Assembly: GCA_012960505.1 (NCBI GenBank) | Contig: DUBC01000007.1 | Location: 295,199 to 359,198, forward strand | From: Verrucomicrobiales bacterium | GTDB lineage: Bacteria > Verrucomicrobiota > Verrucomicrobiia > Verrucomicrobiales > DEV007 | Length of the DNA stretch: 64,000 nt | Reading direction: 5' to 3' | Shown here: positions 16,433 to 27,124 of the stretch, piece after piece | Layout: the number at the start of each line of letters is the position of its first letter | Position numbering within the stretch: the stretch's first letter is position 1 | Position numbers and translations under genes: made by a program | The notes under the pieces: generated by a model | The model's database searches: none | What the model saw: the letters and a program-made list of their open reading frames with translations, nothing else | Told to the model about the DNA's origin: nothing

Positions 16433-18271
16433 ATGCCAATTCCAGAAGAAACAATTCAGCAAATTTTAAGTTCAACTGACATCGTTGAATTAGTTGAAGG
16501 ATATTTCCCACTTCAAAAAAAAGGTCAAGACTTTTGGGCAGTTTGCCCATTCCATTCAGAAAAGTCCCCATCCTTTAAGGTGAGCCCAACGAGACAGGCA
16601 TATTATTGCTTCGGGTGTAACGCTAAAGGCAATGCCATTGGTTTTGTAATGAATTATGAAAACCTGGATTTCCCTTCAGCTGTTAAAAGACTTGGATCAA
16701 AGGCAGGCATCACAGTTCAAGAAGATGAACAAAGCCCAGAAACTAAGAAAGAGTTACAACTAAGAAAGGACATCACCAAAATCAACCGAACTGCAGGAGA
16801 ATGGTTCCATGAGTACCTCATGAAAAGCCTTTCTCCGGACGCATCAAATGCGAGGGACTATTTAAAAGAACGCAAAATCACAAATCAAATTGCCAAGGAT
16901 TGGCAAATTGGTTTTGCCCCAGCAAATAGCAATGAATTTTCAAATTGGGCTCGCGAGCAAGGTTTCAGTGGTGGCCTAATGAAGGAAAGCGGCCTCATGT
17001 CACTCAGAGATGAGCAGACACCCCAGAATGGATTGTACGCGAGATTCAGAAACCGAATCATGTTTCCATTGAACAATGATTTTGGTGAAACGATAGCCTT
17101 CAGTGGGCGGACCATGGATTCTAAATCCAAAATCGCCAAGTACGTCAACTCTCCTGAAACGTTAATATTCAAAAAAAGCAATATCTTCTTCGGTCTAGAT
17201 AAAACAAAGAGAGCCATTGCGAAACAAGAAGCAGTAATAATATGTGAAGGACAAATCGACCTAATCCGGTGCTATGAAAATGGAATAGGAAATATAGTCG
17301 CGCCACTCGGAACAGCCTTTACTGAATACCATGCTAGGATACTTAGACGATTCACTGGAGAAAGAGGCGAAGCCTTACTTTGTTTTGATTCAGATTCTGC
17401 GGGATACAAAGCAGCAATAAGAGCATACAATGAACTTTCCTTTGCTGGCATTTATGTCCGAGCCATCGAACTGCCTCCCAACCAAGATCCCGACACGTTA
17501 ATTACCACCAAGGGAGCTGATGAATTCATTGAACGCGTCAATAAGGCGAAACCGTTCTACTTATTTCAAATTGAAACATTATCTAAGTCACTTGATCTAC
17601 ATGACCCAAAAGATCGAGTTCGTTTTGCTAACGAAATATCACCATCAATATCAATCATAAAAGATTCAGTGGCCAGAGAAGCTATGATTAACGATGTAGC
17701 AACAAGGCTCGGAATATCATCTGAAGATTTTCGTAAAAGAGTCGCCGCATCAATCAAAAAAGAATGGAGAACAAAACCTGAAAACAAAAGCTCCACTCAG
17801 AACAACAATTATATAACCGACAAAAATATTCGAATCTTAATGAAGCTGGCCCTTACCAATGAAGAGACTCAGGAATGGATAAAGGAATCAGCCGACGAAC
17901 ATATACAAACATTAAAAACTAACCCAGAATCCGACATCTTAATCAAGATCTGGAAAAACCCTCCCGTATCAATATCACCTGAAAACATTAACACATACAT
18001 AGCCACTAAAATGGGAGAAGATCAGGATTTTGTTACCGGTATCCTCATTGAGAAAACAGCAGAATTAACTTTTGAGGACGCACAAAGAGCGATTATTAGA
18101 CTTAAAATTAAGGACCTCCAAAGTAAAATAGATACAAACAAGACCAAAGTTACTCAAGCAAACCTCTCAAATCATCAAATTATAGAGATAACTAGCAAAG
18201 TTGAGACTCAACGAAAAGAATTACTTGATTTCAAAATGGCCCTACAGAATATTACTAGCAGACGGGAATAA
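16433..18271 (+). CDS. dnaG: DNA primase DnaG
   Basis: This 612-residue protein makes RNA primers for replication. The CHC2 zinc-binding domain is at residues about 35-65, with CPFH at the start and YYCFGC at the end. The TOPRIM catalytic core includes CEGQID near residue 271 and FDSDSAGYKA near 318, carrying the acidic metal-binding residues. The C-terminal part, about 430-612, is the less conserved helicase-binding region. The start ATG follows 53 bp after the divergent nfeD-like gene. rpoD lies 44 bp downstream on the same strand, giving the classical dnaG-rpoD pair of the macromolecular synthesis operon, here without rpsU. Confidence 0.96.
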   Translation: MPIPEETIQQILSSTDIVELVEGYFPLQKKGQDFWAVCPFHSEKSPSFKVSPTRQAYYCFGCNAKGNAIGFVMNYENLDFPSAVKRLGSKAGITVQEDEQSPETKKELQLRKDITKINRTAGEWFHEYLMKSLSPDASNARDYLKERKITNQIAKDWQIGFAPANSNEFSNWAREQGFSGGLMKESGLMSLRDEQTPQNGLYARFRNRIMFPLNNDFGETIAFSGRTMDSKSKIAKYVNSPETLIFKKSNIFFGLDKTKRAIAKQEAVIICEGQIDLIRCYENGIGNIVAPLGTAFTEYHARILRRFTGERGEALLCFDSDSAGYKAAIRAYNELSFAGIYVRAIELPPNQDPDTLITTKGADEFIERVNKAKPFYLFQIETLSKSLDLHDPKDRVRFANEISPSISIIKDSVAREAMINDVATRLGISSEDFRKRVAASIKKEWRTKPENKSSTQNNNYITDKNIRILMKLALTNEETQEWIKESADEHIQTLKTNPESDILIKIWKNPPVSISPENINTYIATKMGEDQDFVTGILIEKTAELTFEDAQRAIIRLKIKDLQSKIDTNKTKVTQANLSNHQIIEITSKVETQRKELLDFKMALQNITSRRE

Positions 18272-18315
18272 ATTAACTAGAGTTTCAAGAAAAATCATAC
18301 TTAATACTCCACCTT

Positions 18316-20361
18316 ATGGCGGAAAAAACCTCCTCAAAAAATAAGAAGCCTTCCAAAAGAACTGCTCTTAAAAAAAGCATCTCAAGTAAGGGAACTCCAC
18401 AAAAATCACAATCAACAACATCACAGCCTTCGGCTAGAAAAGTTAAACCAAAAAAAGGTAAGACTTTGATAATAAAGAAAAGCCCTACAAAGGCAGCTAC
18501 TAAACAAAAGAAAGAGCCCGCCAAAGAAAACCCTTTACCATCGATTGAGATGGAAAGCGTTCAGACTATCAAGGGAATCATTGAGCTACCAAAGAGAAGA
18601 AGAGGCAGGCCGACTAAAGAGGAAGAAGATCTTCGAGAAAAGATTCTTAAAGAACACGGCATCACTGGGGATCCTCTCTTAAAAAGACCAAGAGGTCGAC
18701 CACGAAAAAATCAATCAAATCAATCATTACTTTCAAGCACCTCAATCAGAGACACTACTGGAAAGAAACTTGATATCGATTCACCTCAGATCCAAGACAA
18801 GCTCCGTCAACTTATCAATCTTGCCAAAGAGCAGGATTACCTGACCTTCGATGACATTAATGAGATATTGTCTAATGACGGCAATGAAGCCGTTGCACTA
18901 ACTGAAGCCGTCATACTCCGACTTAATAATTTGGAGTTTGATATCATTGATGCTTCTCAAGTAGATAAAGTTGGTGAAATTAGGAAACAAAAAAAAGAAG
19001 GCATAGCAGCTCACAAGGCTGAAGCCAAATTAGACATTCTCGATGATCCGGTCCGCATGTATCTAAAGCAAATGGGTCAGGTCCCCTTGTTAACGAGGGA
19101 GCAAGAAGTTGAAATCTCTAAAAGAATAGAAACAGCTGAAGAGAACGCTAAAGGCATTCTTCACGGCTTTGGCTTTGCTGCAGAACTTTATTTAGCCCAC
19201 GCAAATAGACTTCACGAAGGAAAAGAAAGATTCGATAGAATAATTTTAGATAAAGAGATAAATAGTCGTGAGCGCTATATGAAGTCTCTGAAACGTTTAA
19301 TCAATCAAGTCACTGATGCGAGCAGAGAAGCAGATACAGTTTACGAGAAATTACAAAAACCAAAAGTTAGGTCTAGGAAGAAACTTGAGGAAGAATTTGA
19401 AAAGCTAATTAAAAAATTGAATAAATGCTACAAGAGATTCCACTTCAAAGAGACAGTCATTGAAGACTTTTTGGATTCAACGCAATCCCACCAAAAAGAA
19501 TTTTTAAGGCTTGAGAAAAAACAAATGGATTCTGAGGAATTTACAAAATTCTGCATACAATCATGGCAGAGCCCTGATGAGTTCAAAGCCAACTATAAAG
19601 AACTAAAAAAATGGGTGAAGGCTTCCATAACAGCTAAAGGTGAAATGGTTGAGGCTAATCTTCGACTAGTTATTTCAATTGCAAAGAAGTACACCAATAG
19701 AGGACTCTCCTTTTTGGATTTAATTCAAGAGGGCAACATGGGGTTAATGAAAGCGGTTGAAAAGTTCGAATATCAAAGAGGCTATAAATTCTCAACTTAT
19801 GCAACTTGGTGGATAAGACAGGCCATCACTCGCTCAATAGCTGATCAGGCACGGACAATCCGAATTCCTGTCCATATGATTGAAACAATCAACAAGTTGA
19901 TGAGAGTTCAAAAACAACTCGTTCAGGAATATGGTCGCGAACCAAGCGCCGATGAAATTGCAGAAGAAATACATCTGCCAGTACAACGAGTCAGAGCAGT
20001 CTTGAAAATGGCCCAACAGCCGATCTCATTACAAGCACCCGTAGGCGATAGCGACGACACTAGCTTCGGAGACTTTATTGAAGATAAAACTGCTGAGAAC
20101 CCAATGGAATCTACAGGGTTTGCGATGCTTAAGGATAAAATCAAGGATGTTTTGGACACTCTTAGTTTAAGGGAGCGCGCAGTACTGGAACAACGTTTCG
20201 GACTTTGTGACGGTTACAGTCGAACCCTAGAAGAAGTCGGCAAACAATTCGAAGTGACAAGAGAAAGAATTCGTCAAATCGAGGCTAAGGCATTAAGAAA
20301 AATGCGACACCCTACGCGCATACGCAAACTCGAGGGCTTCATTGAGATGTCTTACATTTAA
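18316..20361 (+). CDS. rpoD: RNA polymerase primary sigma factor (sigma-70) with AT-hook-like N terminus
   Basis: This 681-residue protein is the housekeeping sigma factor. Residues 1-90 are Lys/Ser/Thr-rich. Two AT-hook-like motifs follow: KRRRGRPT at 93-100 and KRPRGRPRK at 123-131. Region 1.1 is at about 155-215 and region 1.2 at about 240-270 ([17 protein letters not shown]). A non-conserved region of about 130 residues precedes region 2, which has [18 protein letters not shown] near 475 and [11 protein letters not shown] for -10 recognition. Region 4 near the end has [12 protein letters not shown] and [16 protein letters not shown], recognising the -35. The near-consensus promoters upstream of rplI and rplM in this window fit its specificity. 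The basic N-terminal extension is unusual for a primary sigma factor. Confidence 0.96.
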   Translation: MAEKTSSKNKKPSKRTALKKSISSKGTPQKSQSTTSQPSARKVKPKKGKTLIIKKSPTKAATKQKKEPAKENPLPSIEMESVQTIKGIIELPKRRRGRPTKEEEDLREKILKEHGITGDPLLKRPRGRPRKNQSNQSLLSSTSIRDTTGKKLDIDSPQIQDKLRQLINLAKEQDYLTFDDINEILSNDGNEAVALTEAVILRLNNLEFDIIDASQVDKVGEIRKQKKEGIAAHKAEAKLDILDDPVRMYLKQMGQVPLLTREQEVEISKRIETAEENAKGILHGFGFAAELYLAHANRLHEGKERFDRIILDKEINSRERYMKSLKRLINQVTDASREADTVYEKLQKPKVRSRKKLEEEFEKLIKKLNKCYKRFHFKETVIEDFLDSTQSHQKEFLRLEKKQMDSEEFTKFCIQSWQSPDEFKANYKELKKWVKASITAKGEMVEANLRLVISIAKKYTNRGLSFLDLIQEGNMGLMKAVEKFEYQRGYKFSTYATWWIRQAITRSIADQARTIRIPVHMIETINKLMRVQKQLVQEYGREPSADEIAEEIHLPVQRVRAVLKMAQQPISLQAPVGDSDDTSFGDFIEDKTAENPMESTGFAMLKDKIKDVLDTLSLRERAVLEQRFGLCDGYSRTLEEVGKQFEVTRERIRQIEAKALRKMRHPTRIRKLEGFIEMSYI

Positions 20362-20363
20362 GA

Positions 20364-22064
20364 CTACTCACCAAATGGCAAAAGGGCATCCAAAAGACCT
20401 TGCCCTCCCTTGAGCAATTTCGAAGGCAGTTCAAAGGTTTCTTCCACGAGACCCTTAAGAATTCCATCAATCTCTATTGCTATTCCCAATTCTTGAGCCG
20501 CACGTTTTATATTTGCCATTCCAAATACATCTCCAGGATCTACATCATCAGCAATTAAAACATCGAGAATATTAACTCCTTTGTTCTTTGCTGTTTTTGA
20601 TAGTAATTTAATGGCCTCTAACGCTTTTTGACTAACGCCAACAATGTCTCCCCATAAGCCGGTTCCTCCAAATTCAAAAAATTGACGTCTTAGGTCAGAA
20701 GTATAAGGATCTGAGGAATCTTCATCAATATTAGTTACCGCCCAAAGAAATCCCTCAGGAGGCTTAGGGACACCTTTTGGGTTGTCAGCAAACACTCGCT
20801 CAAATGCAGCATCACGATTATAACTGAAAACCTTGGTTATGATTCCCTTTTCCAATAATGGGACCCACTTAATAGTCTCAGGAGTAATGCCGATCATGTA
20901 TGCGCCACTCGTTACTTTGCCATCATTGTATTTTAATTTGCCACTGAGACAAGCCGTTCCTGATGTTAAACCGTAAACATTAATGATGTCCCAAGTTTGG
21001 TCGTCTAGCCTTTCAAAAGAAACAGTAAAATCATTAAAAGAAAGTTTTCTAAATTTACTAGAACCTAAGAGAGCATCTATCCGATCAAGAATAGGCATGG
21101 CTTCAAGACTACCCTCTCGCAACGTTGCCTTTCCCAAGACATTACTATCATCATTCGTTCCAGATAAATCCAGATCCACATCGATTGTCCCCTTTAGCCT
21201 CTTGATCCAATCATCAGCTAATAATTCTGACGCGGGAACATCCCTTAAATTGCTTCGTATGGACCAACTCGTTTCGTCTTGATTAAATTCAACATCACCG
21301 GAAACGCTCAATGATGAATTTTTAAAAAGTCGGAAATCTGAACGGTCAATTATAAGGTTACTAGAACTGGCTCGAAGCTCAGCGTCGATCAATTCTAGCC
21401 TTTCAAAACCTTTTGGCCATAAATCACCACCAATGATTTTAATCTTATAGAATTCTGAAGACGAACTTGGAACGGATAAAAGTGAAATTTTTCGACCTTC
21501 TAGATTCAATTTTTCGTCAAAATAATTAAAGTTCAATTCACCTACTCTAATTTGATTAACCTCAAGTTTATTTGGCAAAAAGCGTTTTAAAAAACCATTG
21601 TCCTGAGAATCCAGTCCTTGTCCTTTAGCGTCGCCTAGATTCTCACCGGCATCTGTTAAGCGGTTAGAATCAATTAGTAAGTTAATTCGATTAATGTCTA
21701 ACCCTGTGACCTCCCACGCTCTCCTTTTAACGGCTCCGATATTAATTCTTGCACGTATGCCGTCAGCTTTAAGCTTAGAAAAGATCGCGCCATCATAACC
21801 CTCTACTTTAAGTTGATCAGTATCCACAGTAGTTCCTTGCCACCGAAATTCATCAAAATTACTACTTACTTTAAGCTCATTGTTGATTCGGTTCTCAAGT
21901 GATATTTTAAACTTTTCACTCTTCAGATACTTATTAAGAAGCAGAAATACAACGAACGAAAAAAGAACAAAAACAATAAATAACGTAAGGCCAAAAAAAA
22001 GTATGGCCCTCGCAATTTTGCGAAACCTATTTTTATCTGATATCTTTATGTCAATTTCAGGCAT
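20364..22064 (-). CDS. AsmA-like membrane-anchored protein
   Basis: This 566-residue protein starts with a short basic cytoplasmic segment and one membrane helix (about residues 20-45), followed by a large beta-rich periplasmic part. The alternating pattern, with stretches such as LKVEGYDGAIFSKLKADGIRARI and TVSFERLDDQTWDI, resembles AsmA/TamB-type proteins, which are now seen as lipid-bridging proteins between inner and outer membranes. The C-terminal 120 residues are less regular and end in a Leu/Gly-rich helix. It is convergent with rpoD, with a 2-bp gap, and divergent from the ABC transporter gene, 96 bp away. The family call rests on architecture and sequence texture, not on a decisive motif. 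Confidence 0.6.
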   Translation of the reverse strand: MPEIDIKISDKNRFRKIARAILFFGLTLFIVFVLFSFVVFLLLNKYLKSEKFKISLENRINNELKVSSNFDEFRWQGTTVDTDQLKVEGYDGAIFSKLKADGIRARINIGAVKRRAWEVTGLDINRINLLIDSNRLTDAGENLGDAKGQGLDSQDNGFLKRFLPNKLEVNQIRVGELNFNYFDEKLNLEGRKISLLSVPSSSSEFYKIKIIGGDLWPKGFERLELIDAELRASSSNLIIDRSDFRLFKNSSLSVSGDVEFNQDETSWSIRSNLRDVPASELLADDWIKRLKGTIDVDLDLSGTNDDSNVLGKATLREGSLEAMPILDRIDALLGSSKFRKLSFNDFTVSFERLDDQTWDIINVYGLTSGTACLSGKLKYNDGKVTSGAYMIGITPETIKWVPLLEKGIITKVFSYNRDAAFERVFADNPKGVPKPPEGFLWAVTNIDEDSSDPYTSDLRRQFFEFGGTGLWGDIVGVSQKALEAIKLLSKTAKNKGVNILDVLIADDVDPGDVFGMANIKRAAQELGIAIEIDGILKGLVEETFELPSKLLKGGQGLLDALLPFGE

Positions 22065-22160
22065 CCGTCTTAGTGTAAACTACACAGCCAATTACAAAAC
22101 TTCACCATTATATTTATTTTGCCATTACTAGAGTAAACAACCCTCATTTATAACAAGATC

Positions 22161-23849
22161 GTGTTAAAACTTAACAAGGTAAGCTTTGCCATCAATGAAA
22201 ATGAAAATGAAGTGCACCTAATAAAGGATGCCTCAATTTCAATACCTCCTGGTAAGTTCATGGCTATTGTCGGACCCTCTGGGTGTGGGAAAACCACCCT
22301 ATTGAAAATCATTGCTGGAATTAATGAGGAAAGTTCAGGAACAATAACTTGGGGCGGGAGAAATTTGTCAGAAGAGGATCTGGCGGCTTCTGAGGTCGGC
22401 TACGTGCCTCAGTTCAGTATAGCTTTCGACGAGCTCACAATTGAAGAGAGCATTGGATATGCATTGCGCCTGCGTGTGAACAAAAAACAAATAACTAATG
22501 AATCAGATCTTGTCGCCACTATAATTGAACAAGTCGGACTAAAAGAATTATCTGACAGAAAAGTTAAAGTCCTATCTGGAGGTCAAAAAAGAAGGCTCAG
22601 CCTCGCACTTGAGCTCGTCACTAATCCTACACTATTGCTATGCGATGAAGTCACTAGCGGATTGGACCCAAGGTCTGAAAAGGAAATAGTAAACTTGTTA
22701 CATTCTTTATCTCAAAGCACTGAAAGAATTGTTGTTAACGTTACCCACAGTCTAAACCATCTGGATTTGTATGATATAATCTTAGTTCTTTACGAAGGAC
22801 GTGTAGCATATCAAGGCCCCCCGAACAAAATAACTCATTATTTCAGCGTAGAATCAGCTGAAGAAATCTATCCACTACTTGGATGTAGAGAATCTCAGGA
22901 ATGGCATAACTCATGGAATAAGCACAAGCACACATACTTAATTGAAGCAGAGGACACGCATTACGAAAATCAATCTGCCCAGGCAAATCCGTCTCCGAGC
23001 CCCGTCTCCCAATTTTATGCACTAATTTCCCGTAGGTTTAAAATCTTCACCCGTGATAAAACACAATTAATTCTTCAGGCGGCAATGATCATCGGATTTC
23101 CATTGCTGGTTATTGTATTCGGATTGGAGGGGATCACACAGCCAAAAACCTTACCCACCAACAATACTGGTAGTATTATTGAACAGTTCAATCACCAAGT
23201 GTCAGTGTCTGAAAGTCAGATCAAAACAGGATCCCTCATCTCAGGACTCATCATGTTTCAAGTAATACTACTGACTCTTATCGCTTCTAATAACTCAGCA
23301 CGTGAAATTTCTGGAGAGCGTGAAATATTTGAAAAGGAAAGATTCGGCGGCCTTCACACCGCGAGTTATATTGGGAGCAAGATTGCATTTCTTACAATCT
23401 TAGTCCTCATCCAGTCGCTATGGATGGGCATATTTGTACAAATATGCATTCCTACACTTCCAGGTTCACCTGTAACTAGACTCTTAATACTTTTCCTTGT
23501 CACAGCTGCGATGACATCAGTTTGTTTAGGAATATCAGGTTTGATGAAAAATCCTGAACAGAGCTCATTAATGTCAATATATCTTGTCGGATTTCAACTT
23601 CCGCTATCAGGTGCGATACTCGCATTGCCACAATGGTTAGAACCAATTTCACGTCCATTCATTTCTGCCTTTTGGGCTTGGTCAGCTAACTTAGACATCA
23701 TGACTGGAGGTTATTTCGGACAATCAATTCATGCGGTAACAGAAGAATCATCCCTTCAGCCTCTCAATGTTTGCATTGCATGGCTAAGTGTACACATTTT
23801 AACCGGAATATTTGCAGCTTACGCAGGAGCCAAAAGACCTCAATGGTGA
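22161..23849 (+). CDS. ABCG-type half transporter (ATPase fused to ABC-2 permease)
   Basis: The 562-residue protein has an N-terminal ATPase: Walker A GPSGCGKTT near residue 40, signature LSGGQKRRLSLALEL near 140 and Walker B LLLCDEVTSGLDP near 160. After a linker at about 250-300 comes a membrane domain of the ABC-2 type with six hydrophobic segments, including a GEREIFEKERFGGLHTASY stretch before the second helix that is typical of ABCG-like exporters. The order ATPase then permease in one chain matches ABCG half transporters, which work as dimers and export lipids or small hydrophobic molecules. The start is GTG at 22161. The substrate is unknown. Two unrecognised envelope genes follow on the same strand after 72 bp. 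Confidence 0.9.
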   Translation: MLKLNKVSFAINENENEVHLIKDASISIPPGKFMAIVGPSGCGKTTLLKIIAGINEESSGTITWGGRNLSEEDLAASEVGYVPQFSIAFDELTIEESIGYALRLRVNKKQITNESDLVATIIEQVGLKELSDRKVKVLSGGQKRRLSLALELVTNPTLLLCDEVTSGLDPRSEKEIVNLLHSLSQSTERIVVNVTHSLNHLDLYDIILVLYEGRVAYQGPPNKITHYFSVESAEEIYPLLGCRESQEWHNSWNKHKHTYLIEAEDTHYENQSAQANPSPSPVSQFYALISRRFKIFTRDKTQLILQAAMIIGFPLLVIVFGLEGITQPKTLPTNNTGSIIEQFNHQVSVSESQIKTGSLISGLIMFQVILLTLIASNNSAREISGEREIFEKERFGGLHTASYIGSKIAFLTILVLIQSLWMGIFVQICIPTLPGSPVTRLLILFLVTAAMTSVCLGISGLMKNPEQSSLMSIYLVGFQLPLSGAILALPQWLEPISRPFISAFWAWSANLDIMTGGYFGQSIHAVTEESSLQPLNVCIAWLSVHILTGIFAAYAGAKRPQW

Positions 23850-23921
23850 TCTCGTTACAATAAACTACTGATTAATCTACGAATTTGTAATTATACAACA
23901 TCGATATATTGTTTTGTATTC

Positions 23922-24326
23922 ATGGCAAGACGTGCACAGAAAGGAATTAACAAGCTGATCATAGCAATATTTGCTTTGCTTATAACTGTAGTAGGTTTCC
24001 TGATCGTCAAAATAATAGGAAGCCCAAAGGACTCAATGAGGACCGTCACTCAGTTAAATGTCTCAGATTATATCAAAGAAGGAACTACCTTAGCTGGCAC
24101 TGAAGGAATTGTGACTGGCGTTGTCGCCGAAAAATTAAGATGGACTCCCGATCGTGGAGAAATGATATCGGTTGCCGTCAACCTAGATAAGAATCAAGAA
24201 CTTATTCCAATAATGGTTCCCCCTGAGTTTAAAAACGTAAATATTGCAAGGGGTGATAAATTCACATTCAAAGTTGAAGTAGGAAAAGAACAGTTACTAA
24301 TAACTAAGGACCTGAAGCGAAGATAG
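23922..24326 (+). CDS. Small single-pass membrane protein, unknown
   Basis: This 134-residue protein has a short basic start, one membrane helix (about residues 12-33) and a soluble domain of about 95 residues. That domain has alternating hydrophobic and polar residues and short strands (EGIVTGVV, ISVAVNL, LIPIMVP, KFTFKVEV, QLLITKDL), compatible with a small beta-barrel such as an OB-fold. I do not recognise the family. It ends 4 bp before the next gene, so the two are almost certainly co-transcribed. Confidence 0.7.
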   Translation: MARRAQKGINKLIIAIFALLITVVGFLIVKIIGSPKDSMRTVTQLNVSDYIKEGTTLAGTEGIVTGVVAEKLRWTPDRGEMISVAVNLDKNQELIPIMVPPEFKNVNIARGDKFTFKVEVGKEQLLITKDLKRR

Positions 24327-24330
24327 CATT

Positions 24331-26325
24331 ATGTTTTCTAATCCAAAAACAACATTAGCCAATTTGATTGCTGCCATAATTACATTCGCAGCAACCTTAG
24401 CTGCCAATTCTCAAGTCCTTACTGGACCAACTGGGAATCAAACCAACAAATCGACCACAACAAAACCTGACGGCACTACGATCGTCAATAATGAACCCGA
24501 ACGATCTAAGCAACCTTTCCTTGGAACTGATCTCCCTGTTTTTAATCCAGGGACTGAAATCTTCAGTTGGGACGGACAAAATTGGAACATTAACAAAAAC
24601 AGGTTAATGCGAGCACGGTTTGAAAAATACCTTAACGCTCCAGCTGATAGCACTGAAGATGACAATGAATACCGCTCAATCATTAAAACTATTCTTGATG
24701 AACTCTCACCTCATAAAAAAGGAACTGGGCACCTTCAACGCGCAGTCGCAATGCTTCCAAGGGCATCCAATTACAGGATAGATTCAAAGCTCTGCGATTC
24801 ACTCTCACAAGCTATACTTGGAGTCTATTATGGACAACAAAATGCTGTAGCATTAGCAAGATCCAACAAAGCACTGGAACATGAAAAGAAATTGTTACAC
24901 TGGAACGTTGAGGTCGCCACATCTGAAAAACTTATAGATGAAGCCAAAAAGAGAGGTGCTACCGGCAAAGGAAGTGAAAACAACGCTGCCGGCAAAGGAA
25001 GTGAGAATAAACAACAAAACACTGGCAAGAATGTATCTAGCGCAGGAAGAGTCGCTGGTTACCTCCAAAGATTAGCAGAAATTGAAACACTAAGGTTAGC
25101 AAACAAAGCAAAGATTGGCATATCTGAAGTTCAAGCAAAAGTAGAGTATCAAGGTCTCATCCTCCAGTTTGCGGTACAGAGGAGATGGGAACACGTTCTT
25201 ATCGCTTCGAGAATTTACAGGAGATTATTTAGAGATGGGGATGGAGCCATTGACGTTAAAAAGGACTCAGACGCTGATAAGATGCTTGCCAAGGGCCTAG
25301 GCTTAAGCCCCACAGTCACATCATTAGATATGTTTGCCAGTGAAGTAATTCGTGATGTCGATGAGGGCGTCACAGCTTTTGATTTCCTTGCAAAGAAAAA
25401 TGAACTCGAGACAGCCTCTAAGCGATTAGCTGAATCGTTCTTTGTGGGGGAATATCTACCTAAAATTAGAACTCTTGACCGAGAGAAAAAACAAAAGGTT
25501 CAATACTTTGTTCGCGATGCCGACTCTCTATTAAGTGCAATGGAAGTTCGAGACTATGAGACAGCATCAAAACTCATTGAGCGAATGAAAATCAATGCCG
25601 TTGATTTCAATTACTCGAAAGCTAAAGCTGGAGTTGAATTTTATACGAACTTAAGTAACTCGAGTTTGACTCAGGCTAAAATCGCAGCTCAACAAAATGA
25701 AATGGAAGAGTACAAAAGGCAAATAAGGATAGCCATAGAGGCATGGCCTTTGAACCCTAAAATTAAAGAACAAAATGATTTGTTCGCTTCTATAGCTGAC
25801 ATTCAAGTAACAACTTTGAACGAACTAGACACACTCCTCGCGCAAGGAAATAACAGAGAAATCATGAAAAACCGTGGTCGTTTTATTGCGGCCGCTCACA
25901 ATGATCCCAAACGTTCAGAACAATTAGATAAAGTATTAAACAGTGTATTAAGCCTCGAACAGGAAATCGCTAAAATCAAAGGTCTACGAGAGAACAAAAA
26001 TCCTTGGGGCGCCTGGGAGATTGCACGCAAGGCACAAGAGTCTTATAGCGATGATAATGATCTGCTTAAATTGTCGGTTAAATTAAATGAAGAAGTTTCT
26101 TCTTTTGTTCATGTTCTGAAAAAAGCTGAGAAACTTGAACAACAAAAACATTCAGGCATGAGCTTAACTTGGTACCTTAAAGCTAAAGACATCTACACCC
26201 AAAGTACATATGCTAATGATGGCATTAGGAGGATCCTCGACTATTTATTGCCATCCTCACCTCCAGAAACCATCTTATCTTCTGAAGTTAAAAACGAAAC
26301 TGCTCAGCCTCTAAACTTCGACTAA
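24331..26325 (+). CDS. Exported alpha-helical repeat-like protein, unknown
   Basis: This 664-residue protein begins with a signal peptide (about residues 1-28, ending AANSQ) and a Thr/Asn/Pro-rich segment. Most of the rest is charged and helical, with patterns like KRLAESFFVGEYLPKIRTLDREKK and IAKIKGLRENKNPWGAWEIA that suggest coiled coils or TPR-like helices. Around residues 210-232 a short internal repeat GKGSEN occurs twice within a Gly/Asn-rich linker. No catalytic motif was seen and I cannot name the family. It lies directly after a small membrane protein and downstream of an ABC exporter, so an envelope role is likely, but this is inference only. Confidence 0.7.
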   Translation: MFSNPKTTLANLIAAIITFAATLAANSQVLTGPTGNQTNKSTTTKPDGTTIVNNEPERSKQPFLGTDLPVFNPGTEIFSWDGQNWNINKNRLMRARFEKYLNAPADSTEDDNEYRSIIKTILDELSPHKKGTGHLQRAVAMLPRASNYRIDSKLCDSLSQAILGVYYGQQNAVALARSNKALEHEKKLLHWNVEVATSEKLIDEAKKRGATGKGSENNAAGKGSENKQQNTGKNVSSAGRVAGYLQRLAEIETLRLANKAKIGISEVQAKVEYQGLILQFAVQRRWEHVLIASRIYRRLFRDGDGAIDVKKDSDADKMLAKGLGLSPTVTSLDMFASEVIRDVDEGVTAFDFLAKKNELETASKRLAESFFVGEYLPKIRTLDREKKQKVQYFVRDADSLLSAMEVRDYETASKLIERMKINAVDFNYSKAKAGVEFYTNLSNSSLTQAKIAAQQNEMEEYKRQIRIAIEAWPLNPKIKEQNDLFASIADIQVTTLNELDTLLAQGNNREIMKNRGRFIAAAHNDPKRSEQLDKVLNSVLSLEQEIAKIKGLRENKNPWGAWEIARKAQESYSDDNDLLKLSVKLNEEVSSFVHVLKKAEKLEQQKHSGMSLTWYLKAKDIYTQSTYANDGIRRILDYLLPSSPPETILSSEVKNETAQPLNFD

Positions 26326-26353
26326 AACGAGCTGAATTCACTATCTCAGTCAA

Positions 26354-27100
26354 TTAATTGTTGGTATATTTGAGCATTTGCTCCTTGAACTTCGAAACTG
26401 TATCTCGAAGGCCAATTGCCAGTGCCCTAGCAATCAGATGGTGGCCGACATTTAGCTCTGATAAAAATGGAACTTCAAAAAGCCCTTCTAAATTTGCAGA
26501 TGTAATGCCATGCCCAGCATTTACTTGTAACCCCTCCTCATGTGCCATTTCAGAAGCTAATACCAGTCTCTGAATCTCAATATCCATAGCTTCATTGTTT
26601 AGAGCATTTGCATAAGTGCCGGTATGAAGCTCTACCATATTAGCACCACAATTAACAGAACTTCGGATTTGATCTAAATCAGGATCAATAAATAGGCTAA
26701 CCATAATACCCGCGTCTTTTAACTTTTTTATGGTCTTCCCCAAATCTGTCTCATGCGAAACCGCATTAATTCCTCCTTCGGTCGTGAGTTCATTTCGTTT
26801 TTCAGGAACCAAACAAATGAACTTAGGTTTAATCTCTATGGCGAAATCTACGATCTCTTGAACATTCGCCATTTCTAGGTTCAAAGGCACATTCAAATTT
26901 TCTTTTAAAGTTACTATATCGTGGTCTTGTATGTGCCTTCTATCCTCTCTTAAGTGCGCAGTTATACTGTCAGCCCCGCCTCTAATTGCTTCATTAGCGC
27001 AAAACAAAACATTAGGCTCTGCTTGTTTTTCTAACCTATATCTTGCCTCCCTAATTGTAGCAACATGGTCAATGTTAACACCGAGTTTTAGATCAGACAT
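26354..27100 (-). CDS. pdxJ: Pyridoxine 5'-phosphate synthase PdxJ
   Basis: This 248-residue TIM-barrel enzyme makes pyridoxine 5'-phosphate from deoxyxylulose 5-phosphate and aminoacetone phosphate, in the last step of de novo vitamin B6 synthesis. The N terminus LGVNIDHVATIREAR and the downstream ITAHLREDRRHI, FVCLVPEKR-like, ELHTGTYA, and VNAGHGI motifs are all diagnostic. Length is normal. It is 24 bp downstream of purH on the same strand, so the two probably form an operon. Confidence 0.96.
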   Translation of the reverse strand: MSDLKLGVNIDHVATIREARYRLEKQAEPNVLFCANEAIRGGADSITAHLREDRRHIQDHDIVTLKENLNVPLNLEMANVQEIVDFAIEIKPKFICLVPEKRNELTTEGGINAVSHETDLGKTIKKLKDAGIMVSLFIDPDLDQIRSSVNCGANMVELHTGTYANALNNEAMDIEIQRLVLASEMAHEEGLQVNAGHGITSANLEGLFEVPFLSELNVGHHLIARALAIGLRDTVSKFKEQMLKYTNN

Positions 27101-27124
27101 AAAATTGTAAATTCTTTGTACTTT

